Origin: Trueperaceae bacterium
Lineage (GTDB): Bacteria > Deinococcota > Deinococci > Deinococcales > Trueperaceae
Direction: 5' to 3'
Length of the DNA stretch: 10,359 nucleotides
Assembly: GCA_024636105.1 (NCBI GenBank)
Contig: JAGXHO010000014.1
Location: 1-10,359, forward strand
In this document: positions 1 to 8,464 of the stretch, piece by piece
How the letters are laid out: each line of letters starts with the position of its first letter
Position numbering within the stretch: the first letter of the stretch is position 1
Made by a program: the position numbers and the translations under genes
Notes under the pieces: generated by a model
What the model was told of the DNA's origin: nothing
Seen by the model: only the letters and a program-made list of their open reading frames with translations
The model's database searches: none

Positions 1-504
1 CAGGTGGGCGTTGAGCTCGCGCGCGCTCTCCAGGTCGACGCCGAACGGCTTCTCGACGACCAGCCGGCGGAACCCCGCTCGCTCGGCGGCGAGGCCCGCG
101 TCGGCGAGGCCGGCAGCGATCGGCGCGTACGTCTCGGGGGGCGTTGCCGTGTAGTAGACGTGGTCGGCGAGCCCGAGCGCATCGAGCCGCTCCGCGAGCC
201 GAGCGAAGGCCTCGGGCGCTTCGTAATCGCCGCGCACGTAGTGCACGCGCTCGGTGAGGGCCGCCCAGGCGTCGGGCTCGAGGTCGTCGACGTAGCTCTC
301 GGCGGCCGCCGTGAGGCGCTCGCGCAGGGCCACGTCGTCCAGGTCGGAGCGCCCGAAGCCGACGACCACGGTGTCGGGGTGCAGCGCGCCGCGGACGGCG
401 AGCGCGTAGAGGGCAGGGAGCAGTTTGCGGGCGGCGAGGTCGCCGGTGACGCCGAAGATGACGATGGCGCACGGAGCGGAGGGGTCGGAGGCGCGGTCGG
501 GCAC
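1..504 (-). CDS. zwf: glucose-6-phosphate 1-dehydrogenase, N-terminal 168 residues (cut by window edge)
   Basis: The enzyme oxidises glucose-6-phosphate to 6-phosphogluconolactone with NAD(P)+, the entry step of the oxidative pentose phosphate pathway and a main NADPH source; it is cytosolic. Reading the minus strand from GTG at 504 gives an unbroken frame to the window edge. It shows the Rossmann dinucleotide-binding motif FGVTGDLAARK (residues 17-27), a YYTATPP segment (117-123) and the family signature VVEKPFG (149-155), which contains the lysine that contacts substrate phosphate. Full-length family members have about 480-510 residues, so roughly two thirds lies outside the window. The GTG at 504 is preferred over an in-frame GTG at 519, because the latter forms the TG of a probable extended -10 element ending 5 nt before 504. 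No Shine-Dalgarno sequence precedes it, which fits a leaderless mRNA. It diverges from tyrS. Family assignment is firm; the cofactor preference cannot be told from this part. Confidence 0.95.
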   Translation of the reverse strand, partial: MPDRASDPSAPCAIVIFGVTGDLAARKLLPALYALAVRGALHPDTVVVGFGRSDLDDVALRERLTAAAESYVDDLEPDAWAALTERVHYVRGDYEAPEAFARLAERLDALGLADHVYYTATPPETYAPIAAGLADAGLAAERAGFRRLVVEKPFGVDLESARELNAHL

Positions 505-509
505 GCCTG

Positions 510-518
510 ACGCTAGCA
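510..518 (-). promoter_or_regulatory. extended -10 promoter of zwf, leaderless start
   Basis: Read on the minus strand the sequence is TGC-TAGCGT, matching the extended -10 pattern TGnTAnnnT. Five bases (CAGGC) separate it from the GTG at 504, so transcription would begin at or within a base or two of the start codon. No -35 hexamer is visible 17 nt upstream, where part of the tandem repeat lies. The same arrangement recurs at pfkA, clpB and the TPR gene, which strengthens the call. Confidence 0.6.
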
Positions 519-520
519 CC

Positions 521-557
521 CGACGACCATCGGCGGCGTCGACGACCGTCGGCGGCG
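521..557. repeat. 18-bp tandem direct repeat between divergent zwf and tyrS promoters
   Basis: Two copies of CGACGACCRTCGGCGGCG lie at 521-538 and 540-557. They differ at one base (A at 529, G at 548) and are separated by a single T, giving a 19-bp period. The first copy covers the position where a zwf -35 would sit, and the second ends 11 bp before the TGG of the tyrS extended -10. The placement suggests paired binding sites for a regulator, but GC-rich sequence produces such repeats by chance more often than balanced sequence does. Confidence 0.5.
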
Positions 558-568
558 CGCAGGGCACG

Positions 569-1846
<1,278 letters not shown>

Positions 1847-1849
<3 letters not shown>

Positions 1850-1865
1850 GGGACCGGCGTCCTCA
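1847..1865. terminator. short stem spanning both stop codons of convergent tyrS and pfkA
   Basis: TGA of tyrS (1847-1849) can pair with TCA (1863-1865), which is the pfkA stop on the other strand. The stem continues as GGAC (1851-1854) with GTCC (1859-1862) around a CGGC loop, with G1850 bulged. This gives 7 bp with one bulge, usable in either direction. No T-run follows on either strand, so it is not a canonical intrinsic terminator. With only 13 bp between the genes no other terminator is visible. Confidence 0.3.
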
Positions 1866-2831
1866 GATCGCGAGCACCTGGGCGATCTCGACGAGCTCCC
1901 AGTCGATCTCCTTGGCGTTCTCCCAGACCGCCTGCAGCGGCACCGTCGTGGTGCCGCGCTTGTCGACCCCGACCATGACGCCGCTCACGCCGCTCAGCAG
2001 GGTCCGGACGGCGGTGAAGCCGAGGCGCGAGGCCAGCACCCGGTCGCGCGTGCTGGGCGTGCCACCGCGCTGGATGTGGCCCAGGATCGAGGTGCGCGCC
2101 TCGTACCCGGCGCGCTCCGAGAGCACCCGTTGCAGCGCCATCGCGCCCCCCTCGAGCGCCCCCTCGGCGACCACGACCACCGAGGAGGACTTGCCGCGCC
2201 GCTGCGCTGCGGCGAGCGCGTCGGCTACCTTGGCCACGTCGCTCGGGACCTCCGGGATGAGGATCGCCTCCGCTCCGCCCGCGACGCCGACGTAGAGGGC
2301 GATGGAGCCGCTGTGGCGGCCCATCACCTCGACCAGGAACAGCCGGTCGTGGCTCGCCGCCGTGTCGCGCAGGCGGTCGACCGCGTCGAGAGCGACGTTG
2401 ATGGCCGTGTTGAAGCCGATCGACACGTCGGTGCCGTAGATGTCGTTGTCGATCGTGCCCGGGATCCCGATGACGGCGACGCCGTGCTCCTCGTGGATCT
2501 TCGCGGCGCCGCGGTACGAGCCATCGCCGCCGATGACGGCCAGGGCGTCGATGCCGTGGGCTCGGAGCTGGGCGGCCGCCTCGGAGCGCCCCTCCGGGGT
2601 GTAGAAGGCTTGGCAGCGCGCGGTGCGGAGGATCGTGCCGCCGCGCTGGATGATGTTGGCGACGCTTCGCGGGCCCATCTCGACGATGTCGCCGTCGATC
2701 AGGCCCTGGTAGCCGCGGTAGATGCCGGAGACGCGGATGCCGGCGTGGACGGCCGTGCGCACAACGGCGCGGATGGCGGCGTTCATGCCGGGCGCGTCGC
2801 CGCCGGAGGTGAGGACGCCGAGGTGTTGCAT
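1863..2831 (-). CDS. pfkA: ATP-dependent 6-phosphofructokinase
   Basis: Phosphorylates fructose-6-phosphate to fructose-1,6-bisphosphate, the committed step of glycolysis; cytosolic, a homotetramer in the family. At 322 residues it matches the usual bacterial PfkA length of about 320. Seen: the N-terminal GVLTSGGDAPGMNA (residues 5-18), the nucleotide motif IGGDGS (100-105), GIPGTIDND (122-130) with the catalytic aspartate at 128, MGRHSG (170-175), and GHIQRGG (251-257) for substrate binding. Glycines at 104 and 125, where pyrophosphate-dependent enzymes carry Asp and Lys, indicate ATP use. The start is the ATG at 2831; a longer frame to 2969 exists but adds 46 residues outside the family. 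An extended -10 ends 8 nt upstream and no Shine-Dalgarno sequence is seen, so the mRNA is probably leaderless or nearly so. Divergent from the pnt operon, which may share regulation. No defect seen. Confidence 0.97.
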   Translation of the reverse strand: MQHLGVLTSGGDAPGMNAAIRAVVRTAVHAGIRVSGIYRGYQGLIDGDIVEMGPRSVANIIQRGGTILRTARCQAFYTPEGRSEAAAQLRAHGIDALAVIGGDGSYRGAAKIHEEHGVAVIGIPGTIDNDIYGTDVSIGFNTAINVALDAVDRLRDTAASHDRLFLVEVMGRHSGSIALYVGVAGGAEAILIPEVPSDVAKVADALAAAQRRGKSSSVVVVAEGALEGGAMALQRVLSERAGYEARTSILGHIQRGGTPSTRDRVLASRLGFTAVRTLLSGVSGVMVGVDKRGTTTVPLQAVWENAKEIDWELVEIAQVLAI

Positions 2832-2839
2832 CGCCGGCC

Positions 2840-2848
2840 ACGATAGCA
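2840..2848 (-). promoter_or_regulatory. extended -10 promoter of pfkA, near-leaderless start
   Basis: On the minus strand the sequence reads TGC-TATCGT, again TGnTAnnnT. Eight bases (GGCCGGCG) lie between it and the ATG at 2831, so the transcript would begin within about 2 nt of the start codon. No -35 match is seen 17 nt upstream (CGCGGG there). Confidence 0.55.
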
Positions 2849-2913
2849 AAGCGGCCTCGCTGCCCGCGGGGACGGGCGTCTGCCGCCGCCCGCCGTGTGG
2901 CTCGCAGCGGGTG

Positions 2914-2938
2914 CCGGTGCCCCGACGCCGGTCACCGG
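2914..2938. promoter_or_regulatory. candidate operator: CCGGT boxes in the pfkA-pntAA gap
   Basis: CCGGT-C-ACCGG at 2928-2938 is a perfect palindrome about a single central base, and a further CCGGT lies 14 bp upstream at 2914-2918. The cluster sits between the divergent pfkA and pntAA promoters, where one protein could act on both. No known operator consensus was recognised, and such GC-rich palindromes can arise by chance. Confidence 0.3.
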
Positions 2939-2960
2939 GGCTACCGTCCTGGTGCCCTTG

Positions 2961-2969
2961 TGCGACCAT
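2961..2969 (+). promoter_or_regulatory. weak extended -10-like element of the pnt operon
   Basis: TGC-GACCAT resembles TGnTAnnnT with the first T of the hexamer replaced by G. Five bases separate it from the ATG at 2975, the same spacing as at zwf. An alternative hexamer, TACCGT at 2943-2948, would give a leader of about 20 nt with no Shine-Dalgarno sequence. The choice between the two is open. Confidence 0.3.
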
Positions 2970-2981
2970 GGTTCATGGTCG
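2963..2981. promoter_or_regulatory. 19-bp perfect inverted repeat over the pntAA start codon
   Basis: CGACCATG (2963-2970), spacer GTT, CATGGTCG (2974-2981): both 8-bp arms pair perfectly. Beyond one bulged base (T2982), GTG at 2960-2962 pairs with CAC at 2983-2985. The right arm contains the ATG at 2975 and the left arm contains the weak -10-like GACCAT. Bound by a dimeric repressor, it would block RNA polymerase. If transcription instead starts further upstream, the RNA hairpin would hide the start codon. Confidence 0.5.
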
Positions 2982-4108
2982 TCACCTGCTTGCCGTCCCC
3001 ACCGCCGGAGCGTCGCCTCGCCCTCGTCCCCGCCGCGATCGAGAAGCTCGTCAAGCTCGGTCACACGGTTCGCCTACCGACCGGGTACGGCGCCCCGATC
3101 CACCTCAGCGACGCCGACCTGGAGCGCGCGGGCGCCGAGGTGGTGGCCGCCGATCGGGCGGCCGCGACGGCCGACACGGTGCTGGTCGTCGCGCCTCCCT
3201 CGCCGGAGGCGCTCGCCACGTTGAAGGTCGGTGCGACCGTCGTCGGCTTCCTCGACCCGTTCTTCTCGCTCCCGACGGTCCGGGCGCTCGCCGAGCGCAA
3301 GTTGCGCGCCCTGTGCGTCGAGCTGATGCCGCGCACGACGTACGCGCAGAAGATGGACGCGCTCTCGTCGCAGGCGAGCCTCGCCGGGTACGTCGCCGTG
3401 CTGGTCGCCGCGGAGCGCATCGACAAGGTGCTCCCGATGATGTCGACGCCGGCCGGCACGATCTCGCCGGCGCGGGTGTTCGTGCTCGGCGTCGGGGTCG
3501 CGGGCCTCCAGGCGATCGCCACCGCCAAGCGCCTCGGCGCCAGGGTCGACGCCTACGACACCCGCCCGGTCGTGGCCGAGCAGGTGCGCTCGCTCGGCGC
3601 CCGCTTCGTCGAGTTCGACCTCGGCGGCGAGCAGGGGCAGACCGCGCAAGGCTACGCGCAGGCGCTCAGCGACGAGCAACTGGCGCGCCAGCGCGAGCTG
3701 ATGGCCAAGGTCGTCGCCCAGAGCGACGTCGTGATCACCACCGCCCAGGTCTTCGGCCGCGCGGCGCCACGGCTGCTGTCGGCGGCCGCGATCGCCGGCA
3801 TGAAGCCCGGCTCGGTCGTCGTCGACCTCGCCGCCTCGACCGGCGGGAACGTGGAGGGGACGGTGGCCGGCGAAGAGGTCGTCACCCCCGAGGGCGTCCG
3901 CTTGATCGGGCTGCATCCCTTGCCCGCTTCGGTCGCCCGGGACGCGAGCGCCATGTACGCCGCCAACCTGGTCCACCTAATCGCGCACGCCTGGGTCGAT
4001 GGTTCGCTGAAATCCACCGACGACGAGATCGTCGCCGGCGTGCTGCTGACCGACGACGGGGTCGTGCGCCACGACGCCGTTCGCGAACGCTTGGAGGCCC
4101 CGAAGTGA
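2975..4108 (+). CDS. pntAA: NAD(P) transhydrogenase alpha subunit, part 1 (NAD(H)-binding)
   Basis: Soluble domain I of the proton-translocating transhydrogenase, which binds NAD(H) and passes hydride to NADP+ held by PntB. The protein has 377 residues, normal for the split form; E. coli fuses it with part 2. Seen: the N-terminal PxxxPPERRLALVP-type segment (about 6-20), KMDALSSQASLAGYVAV (126-142), a strongly conserved family block, the Rossmann glycine motif GVGVAGLQA (172-180), and the segment YDTRP (194-198) following the second strand. The start is the ATG at 2975: the frame extends back to 2897 but those 26 residues look unrelated to the family. No Shine-Dalgarno sequence precedes it. 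First gene of a three-gene operon; its TGA overlaps the GTG of pntAB by 4 nt. Related alanine dehydrogenases share the fold, but the two membrane genes that follow exclude that. Confidence 0.95.
   Translation: MVVTCLPSPPPERRLALVPAAIEKLVKLGHTVRLPTGYGAPIHLSDADLERAGAEVVAADRAAATADTVLVVAPPSPEALATLKVGATVVGFLDPFFSLPTVRALAERKLRALCVELMPRTTYAQKMDALSSQASLAGYVAVLVAAERIDKVLPMMSTPAGTISPARVFVLGVGVAGLQAIATAKRLGARVDAYDTRPVVAEQVRSLGARFVEFDLGGEQGQTAQGYAQALSDEQLARQRELMAKVVAQSDVVITTAQVFGRAAPRLLSAAAIAGMKPGSVVVDLAASTGGNVEGTVAGEEVVTPEGVRLIGLHPLPASVARDASAMYAANLVHLIAHAWVDGSLKSTDDEIVAGVLLTDDGVVRHDAVRERLEAPK
4093..4097 (+). promoter_or_regulatory. ribosome binding site of pntAB
   Basis: GGAGG inside the end of pntAA, 7 nt before the GTG at 4105. 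It supports the overlapping GTG start and translation coupled to pntAA. Confidence 0.75.
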
Positions 4109-4389
4109 ACCCGCTGCTGCTCTTCGTCTTCGTGCTCGCCGTCTACCTGGGGGTCTACCTGATCAACAAGGTCCCCTCGCAGCTGCACACCCCCCTCATG
4201 TCGGGCTCCAACGCGATCTCCGGGATCACCATCGTGGGGGCCATGATCGCCGCCGGCCACGAGGACGGCGGTCTGGTCGTCACCGTGCTCGGCACGATCG
4301 CGGTGGCCGCAGCGACGATCAACGTGATCGGTGGCTACCTGGTGACCGAACGGATGCTCGGCATGTTCAAGTCCGGCAAGGGGAACTGA
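4105..4389 (+). CDS. pntAB: NAD(P) transhydrogenase alpha subunit, part 2 (membrane)
   Basis: Small membrane subunit of the transhydrogenase, part of domain II, which carries the proton channel in the cytoplasmic membrane. It has 94 residues, typical for PntAB. Three hydrophobic segments are visible: about 3-20, 34-51 and 57-80. The family signature VPSQLHTPLMSGSNAISG occupies 23-40. The GTG start overlaps the pntAA stop by 4 nt and has GGAGG 7 nt upstream. The only histidines are H28 just before helix 2 and H52 at its end. By recall, the Thermus thermophilus counterpart has a mid-membrane histidine (His42) in the NxIHG motif, where this protein has serine (S39). The function follows from strong family resemblance and from its place between pntAA and pntB. 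Confidence 0.93.
   Translation: MNPLLLFVFVLAVYLGVYLINKVPSQLHTPLMSGSNAISGITIVGAMIAAGHEDGGLVVTVLGTIAVAAATINVIGGYLVTERMLGMFKSGKGN
4378..4385 (+). promoter_or_regulatory. ribosome binding site of pntB
   Basis: AAGGGGAA at the end of pntAB, 8 nt before the GTG at 4394. It supports this start and tight coupling within the operon. Confidence 0.65.
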
Positions 4390-4393
4390 CGCC

Positions 4394-5788
4394 GTGGACG
4401 CGCTCCAGACCTTCGCGTACATCGGTGCATCGGTGCTGTTCATCGTCGGCCTCCAGATGCTGGGCAAGGCCGAGACGGCCAGGCGCGGCAACCGGATCTC
4501 GGCGCTCGGCATGCTCGTCGCGATCGTCGCGACGCTCTACTTCGAGGCCGGGCTCGACTTCACGTGGATCCTCGTCGGCCTCGTGGTGGGTGGGACGATC
4601 GGCGCCATCGCCGCCCGCCGCGTCCAGATGACCGGGATGCCCGAGATGGTGGCGCTGCTCAACGGTTCGGGCGGCCTCGCATCGCTCCTCGTCGGCTGGG
4701 CGGAGTACGCGCGCGCCGACGCCATCGAGCCGTTCCCCGCCTTCGCCATCGTGCTCACGGTGCTGATCGGCGGCCTGGCGGCGAGCGGATCGATCATCGC
4801 GTTCGCCAAGCTGAGCGGGCGCATGGACGGGAAGCCGCTCCTGTTCGCCGGCCAGAAGGCCGTCAACGCCGGCGTGCTGGGCCTGGCGCTCCTCGCCGGC
4901 GCCGTGCTCGTCGTCGATGCGGTGATGCCGGCCGGCTTACCCGCCGGGCTCGTGGTGTTCGCCTTCGCGGTGGTCGTCGTCGCTGCGCTCGTCCTGGGCG
5001 TGATGTCGGTCTTGCCGATCGGCGGCGCCGACATGCCGATCGTCGTGTCCCTCCTGAACAGCTACTCCGGCATCGCTGCCGCGGCGGCTGGCTTCGTGAT
5101 CGACAACAACGTGCTGGTGGTCGCTGGTTCGCTCGTCGGCGCCTCGGGCCTGATCCTCACGCAGATCATGTGCAAGGCGATGAACCGCTCGCTGGCGAAC
5201 GTGCTCTTCAGCGGCTTCGGTGCGACGGTCTCCGGTGGGGGCGCGGTCATGGAGGGCGAGGTCAAGCCGCTCACGCCCGACGACGCCTACTACATCCTCG
5301 AGGCGGCGAGCTCCGTCGTCGTGGTGCCCGGGTACGGCATGGCGGTCGCCCAGGCGCAGCACGCCGTCAAGGAGCTCGCGGACCAGTTGACCAAGGCGGG
5401 CGCCGAGGTGCGCTACGCCATCCACCCGGTCGCCGGCCGAATGCCCGGGCACATGAACGTGTTGCTCGCCGAGGCCAACGTGCCGTACGAGCAGCTGGTC
5501 GAGCCCGACGACGTCAACCCGACCATGGAGACGGTCGACGTGGCGATCGTGATCGGCGCGAACGACGTGGTGAACCCCGCCGCGAAGGAGGACCCGACCA
5601 GCCCGCTCTTCGGCATGCCGATCATCGAGGTCGACCGCGCGCGCACCTGTTTCGTCCTCAAGCGCTCGATGAACCCGGGGTTCTCCGGCGTCGACAACGC
5701 GCTGTTCCTCAAGGACAACACCCGCATGATCTTCGGCGACGCCAAGGCGACGCTCACCGCGATGGTGGCGGCGTTCAAGGAGGCGTGA
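4394..5788 (+). CDS. pntB: NAD(P) transhydrogenase beta subunit
   Basis: Carries most of membrane domain II and NADP(H)-binding domain III; the complex uses proton inflow to drive NADH + NADP+ to NAD+ + NADPH. The 464-residue length matches the family. Residues 1 to about 265 hold eight or nine hydrophobic helices; MPEMVALLNGSGG (82-94) and LLNSYSG (220-226, with N222 as in E. coli) are channel segments. Domain III shows PGYGMAVAQAQ (312-322), HPVAGRMPGHMN (344-355), IGANDVVNPAA (387-397) and the KRSMNPGFSG-type segment near 425-435. The GTG at 4394 follows AAGGGGAA at good spacing, 4 nt after pntAB. Notably, residue 90 is Asn where E. coli has His91, and no histidine occurs at all before domain III. 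Last gene of the operon; the 62-bp gap to clpB shows no clear terminator. Confidence 0.96.
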   Translation: MDALQTFAYIGASVLFIVGLQMLGKAETARRGNRISALGMLVAIVATLYFEAGLDFTWILVGLVVGGTIGAIAARRVQMTGMPEMVALLNGSGGLASLLVGWAEYARADAIEPFPAFAIVLTVLIGGLAASGSIIAFAKLSGRMDGKPLLFAGQKAVNAGVLGLALLAGAVLVVDAVMPAGLPAGLVVFAFAVVVVAALVLGVMSVLPIGGADMPIVVSLLNSYSGIAAAAAGFVIDNNVLVVAGSLVGASGLILTQIMCKAMNRSLANVLFSGFGATVSGGGAVMEGEVKPLTPDDAYYILEAASSVVVVPGYGMAVAQAQHAVKELADQLTKAGAEVRYAIHPVAGRMPGHMNVLLAEANVPYEQLVEPDDVNPTMETVDVAIVIGANDVVNPAAKEDPTSPLFGMPIIEVDRARTCFVLKRSMNPGFSGVDNALFLKDNTRMIFGDAKATLTAMVAAFKEA

Positions 5789-5814
5789 GCACCCCCGCGT
5801 TGGTAGGCAAGAAA

Positions 5815-5835
5815 CTTGACAAGGGTGGACTCAAG
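5815..5835. promoter_or_regulatory. HAIR element (HspR operator) at clpB
   Basis: CTTGACA-N7-ACTCAAG closely matches the HspR-associated inverted repeat CTTGAGT-N7-ACTCAAG known from Streptomyces, Mycobacterium and Deinococcus. The right arm is exact; the left arm differs at its last two bases, and those two changes complete a consensus -35 TTGACA. HspR bound here would cover the -35 and most of the spacer, repressing clpB until heat or unfolded protein titrates the co-repressor. No hspR gene is in the window. Confidence 0.85.
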
Positions 5836-5844
5836 TCCTAGGCT
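5816..5844 (+). promoter_or_regulatory. clpB promoter, leaderless transcript
   Basis: TTGACA (5816-5821), a 17-bp spacer, then TAGGCT (5839-5844, the TAnnnT pattern). Six bases separate the -10 from the ATG at 5851, so transcription should start at or next to the A of the start codon. GAGG at 5845-5848 is only 2 nt from the ATG and too close to act as a ribosome binding site. Confidence 0.8.
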
Positions 5845-5850
5845 GAGGCC

Positions 5851-8442
5851 ATGGACGCGAACCGCCTTACCGAAACGACGCTGCAGCTGGTGGCGAGCGC
5901 GCAGCAGATCGCGCAGACACGCCACCACGGCCAGGTCGAGGCCCTGCACCTCGCGCGCGCGCTGCTCGCCGATGCCCAGCAACCTCCAGCGCGCGTCCTC
6001 CAGCGCGCCGGAGGCGACCTGCCTCAGGTCCATGCCGCGCTCGATGCGGCCCTGGCACGTTTGCCGCGCGTCGGTGGCGACGCACAGGCGTACGTAGCCG
6101 CCGACGTCGGGCGCGCCTTCGAAGAGGCCGAGCGCATCGCCGCGGCGTGGGGCGACGCGTTCGTCGCCGCCGACGCGCTGTTGGTCGCGGTCCGGCGTAC
6201 GTCCGGGCCCGCGCTGGAGGCGCTCCCGGCGGCCGACGCGCTCGAAGCCGCCGCCAAGGAGGTGCGCTCCGGGGCGACGGTCGACTCGCGCACCGCCGAG
6301 TCGCGCTTCGAGGCGCTCGAGAAGTACGGCATCGACCTCACGCAGCGCGCCGTCGACGGAAAACTCGACCCGGTCATCGGGCGTGATGAGGAGATCCGCC
6401 GCGCGATCCAGATCTTGCTGCGCCGCACCAAGAACAACCCGGTGCTGATCGGCGAGCCCGGGGTCGGCAAGACCGCGATCGCCGAGGGCCTCGCCCAGCG
6501 CATCGTCAACAAGGACGTCCCCGAGGGGCTCCTCGGCAAGCGCGTGGTGCAGCTCGACATGGGGAGCCTGCTCGCGGGCGCCAAGTACCGCGGCGAGTTC
6601 GAGGAGCGGCTCAAGGGCGTGGTCGAGGAGACCACCCGCTCGGCCGGCGAGGTCGTGCTGTTCATCGACGAGCTGCACACGATCGTCGGGGCGGGGAAGG
6701 CCGAGGGGGCGGTGGATGCCGGCAACATGCTCAAGCCGGCGCTCGCGCGCGGCGAGCTGCGCATGATCGGTGCGACCACGCTCGACGAGTACCGCCAGAT
6801 CGAGAAGGACGCCGCGCTCGAGCGCCGGTTCCAGCCGATCCTGGTCGACGAGCCATCGGTCGAGGAGACGGTCAGCATCTTGCGCGGGCTCAAGGAGAAG
6901 TACGAGGTCCACCACGGCGTCGCCATCACCGACCCGGCCGTGATCGCGGCGGCGACGTTCGCGCACCGCTACGTGAGCGATCGACGCCTGCCGGACTCGG
7001 CGATCGACCTGATCGACGAGGCCGCGAGCCGCATCCGGGTCCAGCTCGAGAGCCTCCCGGAGGAGATCGACGGCCAGCGGCGCCGCAAGCTCCAGCTCGA
7101 GGTCGAGCTCCAGGCCCTCAAGGCCGAGGCGGACGCCGAGTCCGGGCAGCGGCGCCTGCGCCTCGAAGAGGAGTTGCGCGCGCTGCAGGACCGCATGGAC
7201 CTCGCGACCAGCGCCTGGGAGGCCGAGCGGCGTGATCTCGACGCGCTGCGCGCCGTTCAGGAAGAGCTCGACCGGGCGCGCACGGGCATCGAGAGCGCCG
7301 AGCGCGCGTACGACCTCGAGACCGCCGCCAAGCTCCGCTACGGCGAGCTGCCGCGGCTCGAGTCGGAGGTTCGGCGGCTCACCGAGAAGCTCGACGCGGC
7401 GACCTACGTGCGCCTCGAGGTCGGCGAAGACGAGATCGCGGCGGTCGTCAGCCGCGCGACCGGCATCCCCGTGGCGCGCCTCGTCGAGGGGGAGCGCGAC
7501 AAGCTGCTGCGCCTCGAGGAGGAGCTGCACCGCCGCGTCGTCGGCCAGGATGAGGCGTTGACCGCCGTCGCCGACGCGATCCGGCGCGCGCGTGCCGGGC
7601 TCTCCGATCCCCAGCGTCCGGTGGGTTCGTTCATCTTCCTCGGGCCGACCGGCGTCGGGAAGACCGAGACCGCCAAGGCGCTGGCCGCGCTGCTGTTCGA
7701 CGACGAGGAGCGGATGGTGCGCATCGACATGTCGGAGTACATGGAGAAGCACGCCGTCGCGCGGCTGATCGGGGCGCCGCCCGGGTACGTCGGCTTCGAG
7801 GAGGGCGGGCAGCTGACCGAGGCGGTGCGCCGGCAACCGTACGCCGTCCTCCTGTTCGACGAGATCGAGAAGGCGCACCCCGACGTCTTCAACGTCCTGC
7901 TGCAGCTCCTGGACGACGGGCGCCTGACCGACGCGCACGGTCGGACGGTCGACTTCCGCAACGTCGTCGTCATCATGACGAGCAACGTCGGCAGCCCCCA
8001 GATCCTCGAGGCGACGCGGGCGGGGCGCCCGTCCGAGGAGGTCCGTGCGGGCGTGCTCGCGCTGCTCCAGCAGCAGTTCCGCCCCGAGTTCCTCAACCGC
8101 GTCGACGACGTCATCGTCTTCCACGCGCTCGACGAAGCGCACGTGGCGCGGATCGCCGACCTCCAGCTCGACCGCCTGCGCGATCGCTTGGCCGAACGTC
8201 GCGTGCGGCTCGACGTGACGCCAGCGGCGCTCGCGCACCTGGCCCGGCTCGGCTTCGACCCCGTGTTCGGGGCGCGGCCGCTCAAGCGGGCCGTCCAGCA
8301 CCGCCTCGAGACGCCGCTCGCGCGGCTCATCCTGGCCGGCGAGGTGCCCGACGGCGCCACGGTCGAAGTGACCCCGGGGGCGGACGGCTTCGCGTTCGAC
8401 GTCCGCCCGGCCGAAGCCGCGCCCGTGGCCGCGACGAACTGA
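5851..8442 (+). CDS. clpB: ATP-dependent disaggregase ClpB
   Basis: Hexameric AAA+ chaperone that threads proteins out of aggregates together with DnaK, DnaJ and GrpE; cytosolic. The 863 residues compare with 857 in E. coli. Order: N domain (1 to about 140), AAA-1 with Walker A GEPGVGKT (201-208), pore loop [11 protein letters not shown] (245-255, Tyr246), Walker B FIDELH (271-276) and arginine fingers R325-R326; coiled-coil M domain about 402-516; AAA-2 with Walker A GPTGVGKT (598-605), pore Tyr646, Walker B LLFDE (667-671) and arginine finger R750. The M domain and the absence of a ClpP-binding IGF/IGL loop separate it from ClpA and ClpC. The ATG at 5851 is supported by the promoter geometry and by an N terminus (DANRLTETT) like that of the family. 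Expression is probably HspR-controlled through the HAIR site. All catalytic residues are intact. A TPR gene follows after 37 bp with its own promoter. Confidence 0.98.
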   Translation: MDANRLTETTLQLVASAQQIAQTRHHGQVEALHLARALLADAQQPPARVLQRAGGDLPQVHAALDAALARLPRVGGDAQAYVAADVGRAFEEAERIAAAWGDAFVAADALLVAVRRTSGPALEALPAADALEAAAKEVRSGATVDSRTAESRFEALEKYGIDLTQRAVDGKLDPVIGRDEEIRRAIQILLRRTKNNPVLIGEPGVGKTAIAEGLAQRIVNKDVPEGLLGKRVVQLDMGSLLAGAKYRGEFEERLKGVVEETTRSAGEVVLFIDELHTIVGAGKAEGAVDAGNMLKPALARGELRMIGATTLDEYRQIEKDAALERRFQPILVDEPSVEETVSILRGLKEKYEVHHGVAITDPAVIAAATFAHRYVSDRRLPDSAIDLIDEAASRIRVQLESLPEEIDGQRRRKLQLEVELQALKAEADAESGQRRLRLEEELRALQDRMDLATSAWEAERRDLDALRAVQEELDRARTGIESAERAYDLETAAKLRYGELPRLESEVRRLTEKLDAATYVRLEVGEDEIAAVVSRATGIPVARLVEGERDKLLRLEEELHRRVVGQDEALTAVADAIRRARAGLSDPQRPVGSFIFLGPTGVGKTETAKALAALLFDDEERMVRIDMSEYMEKHAVARLIGAPPGYVGFEEGGQLTEAVRRQPYAVLLFDEIEKAHPDVFNVLLQLLDDGRLTDAHGRTVDFRNVVVIMTSNVGSPQILEATRAGRPSEEVRAGVLALLQQQFRPEFLNRVDDVIVFHALDEAHVARIADLQLDRLRDRLAERRVRLDVTPAALAHLARLGFDPVFGARPLKRAVQHRLETPLARLILAGEVPDGATVEVTPGADGFAFDVRPAEAAPVAATN

Positions 8443-8464
8443 GCCCGAGCGCGCTCCGGACGCG

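Noticed and set aside
517..519. Upstream in-frame GTG as start of zwf
   Set aside because: It forms part of the extended -10 element TGCTAGCGT, so it would lie before the transcription start; it adds five residues with no family support.
2968..2970. ATG 7 nt upstream of the chosen pntAA start
   Set aside because: It is out of frame with the transhydrogenase sequence and encodes a basic shadow peptide. It belongs to the left arm of the dyad.
2897..2974. 26-residue N-terminal extension of pntAA from GTG 2897
   Set aside because: Its sequence is unlike the family, which begins close to MVVTCLP, and it would run through the candidate operators and promoter.
2722..4389. 555-codon frame that seems to join a long N-terminal part to PntAB
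   Set aside because: The first part is an out-of-frame reading of pfkA and pntAA. Only the last 94 codons are real, starting at GTG 4105 with its own GGAGG.
5789..5814. Possible terminator after pntB
   Set aside because: No inverted repeat of useful length and no T-run are seen, so readthrough into clpB cannot be excluded.
6256..6264. AAGGAGG with an in-frame GTG (Val138) in clpB, near where E. coli makes a short ClpB
   Set aside because: The GTG overlaps the end of the Shine-Dalgarno-like run, leaving no spacing for initiation, and no other in-frame start lies at a workable distance.
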